Below, piece after piece: positions 57,907 to 64,000 of a DNA stretch of 64,000 nt. This DNA comes from an uncultured Clostridia bacterium (GTDB lineage: Bacteria > Bacillota > Clostridia > Christensenellales > Pumilibacteraceae): NCBI GenBank assembly GCA_934270565.1, contig CAKQPR010000002.1, positions 62,001-126,000 on the forward strand, given 5' to 3'. Both the position numbers and the translations under genes were made by a program. The notes beneath the pieces were generated by a model. That model worked only from the letters and a program-made list of their open reading frames with translations, ran no database searches and was not told the origin of the DNA. The stretch's first letter is position 1. Each line of letters begins with the position of its first letter.

Positions 57907-59808
57907 TTAATCTATTTCTTCGAGTTCGTCCAGCCAAAGCTTGGCGCACGCGTCGGACGGCATACGAAGATCGCCGCGCGGGGAAAGCGCGACCGAACCG
58001 ACTTTTACGCCGTCGGGAACGCAAGACCGCTTGAATTGTTGCGCGAAGAATCTGCGGACGAAAACGCCGAGCCATTTTTTTATCGTTGCGCCGTCGTACA
58101 CGCCGTCGAACGCGATTTTCGCCACGCGATAAATCTTTTTAACGCCGTAGCCGAGACGAACGAAGTTATAAATAAAGAAGTCGTGAAGATCGTAAGGTCC
58201 TACGATTTCTTCCGTTTTTTGCGCGATTTCGCCTTCTTTTGCAGGCAGAAGCTCGGGGCTTACGGGAGTGTCGAGAATGTCGCGAAGGACTTTCCGAAGT
58301 TTCTTCGTCGCAGCGTGATCCGCTTCGTAAGCGACGAGGTAGCGGACGAGCGTTTTGGGCACGGAGCAATTCACGCCGTACATCGACATGTGATCGCCGT
58401 TATAGGTAGCCCAACCGAGAGCAATCTCGCTGAGGTCGCCCGTACCGATGACCATACCGTTTTTCTCGTTGGCTATATCCATCAGAACCTGCGTTCTTTC
58501 ACGCGCCTGAGCGTTTTCGTAGGTGACGTCGGTGACGGTTTCGTCGTGTCCTATATCCCTGAAGTGCCGACGAACGGCGGCGGTTATATCTATCGTGCGG
58601 AAAGTCACTCCGAGCTCGCGAGCAAGAATTTCGGCGTTGGAGCGGGTACGCTTCGTCGTGCCGAAACAGGGCATCGACACCGCTATGATTTCGTCGAACG
58701 GACGGGATAAAAGTCTGAACGCCCGAACGGTGACGAGCAAAGCAAGGCACGAGTCGAGCCCGCCGCTTACCCCCACTACCGCCGCGCCCGTTTTCGTGTG
58801 CGCAAGGCGTTTTTTCAAAGCGTTAGCCTGAATGTCGAGTATGAGCGACGCGCGACGATTGAGCTCGTCTCCGCTCGGAACAAACGGACGCGCCGCAAAC
58901 GCGCGGGTGAGCGCGGTATTTTCGATTTCGGCATCGAACGGAACTTCAATATGATCGTCAAGCGTTTCGCCGCCTATCACGCTGCGTTCGCGAGCGAGAA
59001 AATCAACGTCGATTTCGCTGATCGCGACGCCTCTTCCGAACGGTTCGCTTTCGGATAAAAGTCTGCCATTTTCGGCAATGAGATTGTGCGCGGCGAACAC
59101 CACGTCGGTAGTCGATTCGCCCTCGCCGGCGTCGGCGTAAACGTAGCCCGCCATAAGTCTGCCGCTTTGCCCCGTGACGAGCGAACGGCGATAGTCGGCT
59201 TTACCGACCGTTTCGTTGCTCGCGGAAAGATTGACGATGATATTCGCTCCGGCGAGCGCGTGGCGCTGAGACGGCTGAACGGCGCCCCAAAGATCCTCGC
59301 AGATTTCGACGGCAACCGAAAAGTTCGGCATACCGGCGGCGCGAAAAATCATATCCGTACCGAACGGCACAACCTGCCCCGCGATTTCGATATCGCTCAC
59401 CTCTTCGGGCGCGGGCGTAAACTGGCGTTTTTCGTAAAATTCGTGATATTCGGGAAGGTTCGATTTCGGAACGAGCCCAAGGATTTTTCCCTTATGAAGC
59501 GCGGCGGCGCAGTTATAAATTCTTCCGCGTTCGGCGACGGGAAGTCCGATAAAAATCAGAATATCTTCGTTTTCGGTTTCGGCAAGAACGGTTTTCAGTC
59601 CGTCGATCGCGCCGCGAAGAAGCGTGCCCGACCAAAAAAGATCGCCCGCCGTGTAACCCGTAAGGCAAAGCTCGGGGAGCACGACGAGTTTAGCGCCGTT
59701 TTTCCGCGCAAAACGTATTCTTTCGATCGCGCTCGAAGCATTGAACCCGCAATCCGCGACCCGAATTTCGGGAGTGAGCGCGGCTACCTTGATAAAACCG
59801 TCCTTCAT
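57907..59808 (-). CDS. nadE: Glutamine-dependent NAD+ synthetase NadE
   Basis: Last step of NAD+ synthesis, amidating nicotinate adenine dinucleotide with ammonia from glutamine. The 633-residue protein has an N-terminal nitrilase-type amidase (Glu in VLPELCLTGY about E46, Lys in FYEKRQFTP, Cys in VEICEDLWG) and a C-terminal ATP pyrophosphatase domain with GVSGGLDSCLALLV and GTGDLSEIALGWATYNGDHM. The ATG at 59808 behind GAGAGG starts the conserved domain; the longer in-frame reading reaches into the SDR gene. It has its own promoter. Confidence 0.95.
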   Translation of the reverse strand: MKDGFIKVAALTPEIRVADCGFNASSAIERIRFARKNGAKLVVLPELCLTGYTAGDLFWSGTLLRGAIDGLKTVLAETENEDILIFIGLPVAERGRIYNCAAALHKGKILGLVPKSNLPEYHEFYEKRQFTPAPEEVSDIEIAGQVVPFGTDMIFRAAGMPNFSVAVEICEDLWGAVQPSQRHALAGANIIVNLSASNETVGKADYRRSLVTGQSGRLMAGYVYADAGEGESTTDVVFAAHNLIAENGRLLSESEPFGRGVAISEIDVDFLARERSVIGGETLDDHIEVPFDAEIENTALTRAFAARPFVPSGDELNRRASLILDIQANALKKRLAHTKTGAAVVGVSGGLDSCLALLVTVRAFRLLSRPFDEIIAVSMPCFGTTKRTRSNAEILARELGVTFRTIDITAAVRRHFRDIGHDETVTDVTYENAQARERTQVLMDIANEKNGMVIGTGDLSEIALGWATYNGDHMSMYGVNCSVPKTLVRYLVAYEADHAATKKLRKVLRDILDTPVSPELLPAKEGEIAQKTEEIVGPYDLHDFFIYNFVRLGYGVKKIYRVAKIAFDGVYDGATIKKWLGVFVRRFFAQQFKRSCVPDGVKVGSVALSPRGDLRMPSDACAKLWLDELEEID

Positions 59809-59826
59809 AAGTAAACCTCTCGCTTT

Positions 59827-59855
59827 ATTATACACTTTTGTGCGAAATATGTAAA
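59827..59855 (-). promoter_or_regulatory. Promoter of nadE
   Basis: TTTACA (59850-59855), 17-bp spacer, TATAAT (59827-59832) on the minus strand; +1 about 59820, 12 bases before the ATG. Confidence 0.75.
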
Positions 59856-59930
59856 GCGTTCGGGCGCGCGTCTCGGTCGTTTTTCGGCGTTTTGTCGAAA
59901 AAAACCGCACTTGCGCCCGCGACTTAAATC

Positions 59931-60701
59931 CTATTTTCGTTTTTGAAGCATATGCCAGAACGCCATCGAAAATCTGCGCGGTAAAATCTTGCTCATGACG
60001 TGCATCGCTTTCCACGTTCCGCCGAGTATGGAAACGGGTTTGTTTTTAAGCGCGGCGCGGAGCGCTTTTTTAACGACCTTATCGGGCGTGGTAATCGGTT
60101 TGAGGTCGCGCGGACCGTTTACGCCCTCGCCGTTATGCGCGACCGCGGCAAACTCGGTATCTATCCACCCCGGAGCGACCGCCGTCACGGTAACGCCCTT
60201 GTTTTTCATTTCGGCACGGAGCGCATAGGAATAGCTGAGCACGAACGCCTTAGTCGCGGCGTAAACCGACAGATTTTCAAGCGGAAGATAAGCCGAGATC
60301 GAAGCCACCTCGATAATATGCGAGCCGCGTTTCGTATACGGAATCAGCGCCGCCGTCACGTCTGCGACCGCGCGGGCGTTGAGATCGATCATTCCCCTGA
60401 TATTTTCGCGGCTGACTTCCGAATAATCGCCGAATTTACCGAATCCGGCGGCGTTTACGAGATAAGCCACCGTTGCACCCGACGTTTTCACCGCCGCCGC
60501 AAGATCGTCGATATTTTTCGGGTCGGTGAGGTCGAACGGGAACACGCGGCATTTCGTCATGAGCGTTTCGGCGAGCGCGTTAAGTCGCTCTTCCCTACGC
60601 GCTACAAGCCACAGTTCGTCGCACTCTTTGAACGCTTCGATCTGTTTTGCGAATTCCTTTCCGAGCCCGCTCGACGCGCCCGTGATAATTCCGATTTTCA
60701 T
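59931..60701 (-). CDS. Short-chain dehydrogenase/reductase
   Basis: A 256-residue classical SDR that reduces or oxidises a carbonyl or alcohol with NAD(P)H. Marks are the Rossmann ITGASSGLGKEFA (about 5-17), VNAAGFG, the catalytic Tyr-Lys in YAATKAFVLSYSYAL, and VTAVAPGWIDTEF. The Arg pair near the nucleotide site (LVARREERL) favours NADP. The end is basic with LPRRFSMAFWHML. The substrate is unknown. GGAGG precedes the ATG. Own promoter, so not tied to nadE. Confidence 0.9.
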   Translation of the reverse strand: MKIGIITGASSGLGKEFAKQIEAFKECDELWLVARREERLNALAETLMTKCRVFPFDLTDPKNIDDLAAAVKTSGATVAYLVNAAGFGKFGDYSEVSRENIRGMIDLNARAVADVTAALIPYTKRGSHIIEVASISAYLPLENLSVYAATKAFVLSYSYALRAEMKNKGVTVTAVAPGWIDTEFAAVAHNGEGVNGPRDLKPITTPDKVVKKALRAALKNKPVSILGGTWKAMHVMSKILPRRFSMAFWHMLQKRK

Positions 60702-60751
60702 TTTGTCCTCCGTCGCGCCGTTTTGCGGCTTACTTAAATTCGCTCGTCCGT

Positions 60752-60780
60752 ATTATACCCTTTTTTCGCCGCGATTACAA
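60752..60780 (-). promoter_or_regulatory. Promoter of the SDR gene
   Basis: TTGTAA (60775-60780), 17-bp spacer, TATAAT (60752-60757) on the minus strand. Confidence 0.75.
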
Positions 60781-60819
60781 TCGTTTGAGCGCTTTTTTTA
60801 CATAACGGCGGTAAAAGTC

Positions 60820-60848
60820 TTGTTTTTTCGCCCGAAAAACGGTATAAT
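60820..60848 (+). promoter_or_regulatory. Promoter of the acyl-ACP thioesterase gene
   Basis: TTGTTT (60820-60825), 17-bp spacer, TATAAT (60843-60848); +1 near 60855, a leader of about 12 bases containing GAGGTG. Confidence 0.7.
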
Positions 60849-60866
60849 TTACCCGAGGTGAAAATT

Positions 60867-61577
60867 ATGCTGCTTGTCCACGAAAAAGAATTTACGTTGC
60901 GCGAATCGGATTTCGATTGCTTCGACCACATAAAAGCGAGCGCCGTGCTCGATCTGTTCCAGACGGTAGCCGCCGAGCACGTCACGCTTTTCGGCGCGGG
61001 CTTTGAGGATATGCTCGCGAAGAACCTCGCGTGGGTGGTTACAAAGATACGTTTCGACGTTCTCGCGCCGCTTCGCTCGTCCGAAAAAGTAACCGTAAAA
61101 ACCGTGCCGCACGCTAAAAAACTGATCGATTACGTCCGCGATTATTGCGTTGTGAATTCGCGCGGCGAAACGGTGATCAAGGGATCGAGTCAGTGGGTTC
61201 TGATCGACTTTACCACGCGTAAGATAGCGCGGACCGATTTCGACTTCGACGGCGAATTCTCGGAAGAGTACGCATACCCGAACGAACGGCTGAAAAAAGT
61301 CCCCGTAATCGCCGAGCCCGAGCTCTTGCGCTACGAAATAAGGCGCGCCGACCTCGACCACAATCGCCACGTCAACAACGTGCGTTACCTCGATATGATT
61401 TTCGACGCCGAGAAAGATCCTTCGCTTCCGCTCCGTTCCGTCTCGATCAATTACACCGAAGAAGTGCGCGAGGGCGAAACCGTTACGATCTGCGGTGACG
61501 GCGGAATTTACAGCGGGTTTTCCGATTCACGCCCGCGCTTTTCGGCTGAAATTACGCGTGCGAGCTTTGATAAATAA
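60867..61577 (+). CDS. Acyl-ACP thioesterase
   Basis: Releases free fatty acids from acyl carrier protein. The 236-residue protein has two hot-dog domains: the first with KEFTLRESDFDCFDHIKASAVLDLFQ, WVVTKIRFDVLAP and SSQWVLIDFTTRKIAR; the second with RADLDHNRHVNNVRYLDM, holding the Asn-His pair expected of FatA-like enzymes, and SINYTEEVREGETV. The start is ATG at 60867, six bases after GAGGTG; the GTG three codons earlier is itself part of the ribosome site. Single gene ending at a bidirectional terminator. Confidence 0.88.
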   Translation: MLLVHEKEFTLRESDFDCFDHIKASAVLDLFQTVAAEHVTLFGAGFEDMLAKNLAWVVTKIRFDVLAPLRSSEKVTVKTVPHAKKLIDYVRDYCVVNSRGETVIKGSSQWVLIDFTTRKIARTDFDFDGEFSEEYAYPNERLKKVPVIAEPELLRYEIRRADLDHNRHVNNVRYLDMIFDAEKDPSLPLRSVSINYTEEVREGETVTICGDGGIYSGFSDSRPRFSAEITRASFDK

Positions 61578-61611
61578 GTACGTTTTGTCGCAAAAAAGCT
61601 ACAACGTATTC

Positions 61612-61655
61612 AAAAAACGGTGACGTTCCGATCGGGAGCGCCGCCGTTTTTTTTG
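61612..61655. terminator. Bidirectional terminator
   Basis: Stem AACGG..CCGTT with GC-rich inner pairing and T-runs on both strands, between the convergent thioesterase and metal ATPase genes. Confidence 0.8.
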
Positions 61656-61661
61656 ATAATT

Positions 61662-63572
61662 TTATTTACTTTCGGGAGTATTTGAACCGCCCGCTTTCGG
61701 TTGCTTTTTCTCGATATTCACGCGCATCGCGTTGAGGATACAGAGGATCATAACGCCGACGTCAGCAAAGATCGCAAGCCACATGCTCGCAAGTCCGAGT
61801 ATGGAAAGAACGAGTATTGCCGCCTTGACGGCGAGCGCGAAAATTATGTTCTGATACACGACCCCGACTGTTCTTCTCGCAATCTTTTTCGCCTCGCAAA
61901 TCGCGGTGAGATTGTCGTGCATAAGCACCACGTCGCTCGCCTCGATCGCGGCGTCGCTCCCTACTCCGCCCATCGAAATTCCGACGTCCGAACGCATGAG
62001 TACCGGCGCGTCGTTTATGCCGTCGCCGACAAAGCAAACGACGTCTTTCGGGGCTTTTTTCGCTATGATATCGTCGAGTTTTTCGACCTTGTTCTGCGGC
62101 AGAAGCGATGCGTGGAACTCGTCGATGCCGAGCTTTTCGGCAACGGACGAAGCTATGACTTCATTGTCGCCGGTAAGCATAACGGTTTTCGCGCCGATCG
62201 ATTTCAGCTTGTTCAGAGCTTCGGCGGCTTCGGGTTTAACCTCGTCGGCGATCACGATCGAACCCACGAATTTTCCGTCGCAGGCAACGTATACGACCGT
62301 GCCGATCGCGGCGGGGGCGTCGTAAGCCACGCCGTAAGCCTGCATAAGTTTGGCGTTGCCGCAAAGCACGGTATGTTCGCCGGTAGCGACCACGCCTTTG
62401 CCCGCAACGTTTTCGATTTCGGGATGAGCGAGCACGGGTTTGCCGTAAGCTTCGGTTATCGAAACGGCGATCGGGTGCGACGAGCCCTGTTCGGCTTCGG
62501 CGGCGAGCGCAAGAATTTCGTCTCTGCGATCGGCGGGCGAAACGTCCACTATGGCGAAATTGCCTTTCGTCAGCGTGCCGGTTTTATCGAACACGAACAC
62601 GTTCGCAGAGTCGAATTTTTCGAGATAAGCCGAGCCTTTTACGAGGATACCTTTGCGCGAAGCCGCGCCGATCCCCGAGAAGAAGGACAGCGGAACGGAA
62701 ATGACGAGCGCGCACGGACAGGACACGACGAGGAAGTTAAGCGCGCGTTGGATCCACTCTACCCAGTTGCCGGTAATAAGCGACGGAACGATCGCAAGGA
62801 TCACCGCGCCGCCCACAACGATCGGGGTATACCAGTGAGCAAAGCGCGTAATGAAATTTTCGGAGCGCGATTTCTGCTCGGAAGCGTTTTCGACAAGCTC
62901 GAGAATTTTGGAAACCGTCGAGTCGTGGAACGCTTTTTCGGCGCGGATAACGAGTTTCGCGTTGATATTGACCGAACCGGAAACAACCGCGTCGCCTTCC
63001 GTAACTTCGCAGGGCGCAGACTCGCCGGTGAGCGCTTTCGTATCGAGCGCCGAAGCTCCGGTAACGACGATTCCGTCGAGCGGAACTCTCTCGCCTGCGT
63101 TCACGACGATCAGATCGCCGACCTTGACTTCGGTCGGATCGACGGTCTTGAAACTGCCGTCTGGCAACAGGATATTCGCATAATCGGGGCGCATATTCAT
63201 AAGCGAAGCGATGGACTTGCGCGACTTGCCGAGCGCGTAATTCTGGAACCATTCGCCGACCTGATAGAACAGAATAACCGCGACCGCTTCGGGATATTCG
63301 CCCGTGGCGAACGCTCCGACCGAAGCGATACACATCAGAAAGTTTTCGTCGAGCAGCTGACCGTTGAAAATGTTACGCACGGCTTTATAAAGCACGTCGT
63401 AGCCGATCGCGAGAAACACTACGAGATACACGCACACGGGAAGCACCCAAGCCCACCGCTCGTCCGCGATAACCGAGCCAAGATCGACGATCTTATCGAC
63501 GATAAACACCGCAAAGAACGCAACCATACACGCGCAAATGCGGATAAGATTCTTTTTCTGCTTCTTAGTCAT
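61662..63572 (-). CDS. P1B-type metal ATPase, Zn/Cd/Pb exporter class
   Basis: Pumps divalent metal out of the cell at the cost of ATP. The 636-residue protein has eight predicted membrane helices, actuator TGES (182-185), the metal site CPC at 285-287 (VVSCPCALVISV), phosphorylated D329 in DKTGTLTKG, HP motif SSHPIAVS and GDGINDAPVL. A Lys in the seventh helix (FALAVKAAILVL) and Asp in the eighth (AIFADVGVMILCILNAMRV) mark the zinc/cadmium/lead class. It lacks the usual N-terminal HMA domain, supplied instead by the separate gene upstream. GAGGGG precedes the ATG. Confidence 0.93.
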   Translation of the reverse strand: MTKKQKKNLIRICACMVAFFAVFIVDKIVDLGSVIADERWAWVLPVCVYLVVFLAIGYDVLYKAVRNIFNGQLLDENFLMCIASVGAFATGEYPEAVAVILFYQVGEWFQNYALGKSRKSIASLMNMRPDYANILLPDGSFKTVDPTEVKVGDLIVVNAGERVPLDGIVVTGASALDTKALTGESAPCEVTEGDAVVSGSVNINAKLVIRAEKAFHDSTVSKILELVENASEQKSRSENFITRFAHWYTPIVVGGAVILAIVPSLITGNWVEWIQRALNFLVVSCPCALVISVPLSFFSGIGAASRKGILVKGSAYLEKFDSANVFVFDKTGTLTKGNFAIVDVSPADRRDEILALAAEAEQGSSHPIAVSITEAYGKPVLAHPEIENVAGKGVVATGEHTVLCGNAKLMQAYGVAYDAPAAIGTVVYVACDGKFVGSIVIADEVKPEAAEALNKLKSIGAKTVMLTGDNEVIASSVAEKLGIDEFHASLLPQNKVEKLDDIIAKKAPKDVVCFVGDGINDAPVLMRSDVGISMGGVGSDAAIEASDVVLMHDNLTAICEAKKIARRTVGVVYQNIIFALAVKAAILVLSILGLASMWLAIFADVGVMILCILNAMRVNIEKKQPKAGGSNTPESK

Positions 63573-63595
63573 AATAAACCCCTCGGTTAGTATGC

Positions 63596-63811
63596 TTAAA
63601 GTTCGATATCGAATTCGGGCTCGATTTTCTTAGCCGCTTTCACGACTTTTTTCATCACCGCGTCGAACTTGTCGTCTGCGGCGGCTACGATCATTTTTTG
63701 CATAATGTAATTTACGGAGCACTCTTCTACTCCGTCAACTTTCTTCGCCGCGTCCTCGATTTTGCAGGCGCACACCGGACAATCGACCTCGATCTTGAAA
63801 CTCTTTTTCAT
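63596..63811 (-). CDS. Small heavy-metal-associated (HMA) domain protein
   Basis: A 71-residue ferredoxin-like metal-binding domain of the type fused to the front of many P1B ATPases. Metal ligands are in VDCPVCACKIEDA (CPVC, plus a third Cys two residues later). The rest, KKVDGVEECSVNYIMQKM, is typical. It presumably passes metal to the ATPase encoded 23 bases downstream. GGAGG precedes the ATG. Copper chaperones share the fold; the neighbours favour zinc or cadmium. Confidence 0.9.
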   Translation of the reverse strand: MKKSFKIEVDCPVCACKIEDAAKKVDGVEECSVNYIMQKMIVAAADDKFDAVMKKVVKAAKKIEPEFDIEL

Positions 63812-63897
63812 TTTTGTTACCTCCGTAATTGCATTGTTGATTGATTGAATAATGATTTAACTGTTGAGCAAATTTTTTGGTACGCGTTTTCCGAAGT

Positions 63898-64000
63898 TTA
63901 ATCTTCTTCGGTGACGTGTACCATAGCGCAATCGAAAATCTGCGAAACGTGATCGTCGTCGAGCGAATAAATGATTTCTCTGCCCTCGCGGCGACTTTTG
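63898..64000 (-). CDS. ArsR/SmtB family metal sensor, C-terminal end only
   Basis: Only the last 33 codons are visible: the basic wing KSRREGREIIYSL and the final helix DDDHVSQIFDCAMVHVTEED. The spacing Asp-x-His-x10-His-x2-Glu in that helix is exactly the alpha-5 zinc site of SmtB and CzrA, so a Zn-type repressor of the downstream HMA and ATPase genes is likely. 86 bases separate it from the HMA gene, without a clear operator or promoter. The start lies outside the window. Confidence 0.85.
   Translation of the reverse strand, partial: KSRREGREIIYSLDDDHVSQIFDCAMVHVTEED

Noticed and set aside
63812..63897. ArsR-type 12-2-12 operator before the HMA gene
   Set aside because: The gap is AT-rich with TTGATTGATT repeats but has no clear dyad of the known type; the operator may lie upstream of the sensor gene outside the window.

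Overview
The window looks like a chromosomal segment of an anaerobic, roughly half-GC Bacillota of the class Clostridia, probably an uncultivated gut-type lineage. The signs are strong GGAGG ribosome sites, a meso-DAP type MurE together with DapL and DapF, a three-subunit [FeFe] hydrogenase, an ECF-type thiamine S-component behind a TPP riboswitch, SepF, RqcH, and a tig-clpP-clpX-lon-engB stress operon. Most of it is core genome on the minus strand. I see no prophage, transposase, CRISPR array, tRNA or rRNA.

Layout. 1-4402: ligA (runs off the left edge), pcrA and a small unknown gene. 4583-5043: hairpin and interspersed repeats. 5080-9567: a two-gene operon of large coiled-coil proteins, one membrane-anchored, preceded by a tiny ORF. 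9772-12164: serC-serA. 12177-15467: a zinc-ribbon protein, repeats, and two polytopic membrane proteins, the second with a leaderless start. 15488-16488: TPP riboswitch and thiT. 16390-25251: a division and cell-wall cluster mraZ-rsmH-ftsL-like-pbp-murE-mraY-murD-ftsW without murF or murG, with MraZ boxes at its promoter. 25450-29436: a GH106-like glycosidase divergent from an AraC regulator. 29484-32420: sugar isomerase, leaderless phosphoesterase, a Cys-rich clostridial protein and engB. 32417-38103: lon, clpX, clpP, tig. 38235-39914: rqcH, then a dense repeat cluster. 40417-44630: small membrane protein, rluD, lspA, sepF, PLP-homeostasis protein, ATP-grasp ligase. 44757-49097: hydrogenase operon. 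49144-51121: SPOR-like protein, a Cys-rich DUF6062-like protein, a 6S-like RNA and a 32-bp perfect palindrome. 51217-53170: dapL-dapF. 53277-60701: pgm, acetyltransferase, DegV, mutarotase, nadE, SDR. 60867-61577: acyl-ACP thioesterase. 61662-64000: zinc/cadmium export operon with an ArsR/SmtB regulator cut by the right edge.

Together the genes cover cell-wall precursor synthesis and septation (dcw cluster, dapL/dapF, sepF, lspA), protein quality control (trigger factor, ClpXP, Lon, RqcH), fermentative hydrogen metabolism, serine and NAD synthesis, plant-glycan use and metal detoxification. Regulatory features readable from sequence are near-consensus sigma-A promoters (nearly all with a 17-bp spacer), two promoters whose predicted +1 is the A of the ATG, a pair of fully interlocked divergent promoters, and a hairpin that could mask a ribosome site only in read-through transcripts. 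The candidates for something undescribed are the coiled-coil pair, the small ORFs abutting two operons, the Cys-rich protein with its hairpin, and the large palindrome. I do not see one unmistakable new system.
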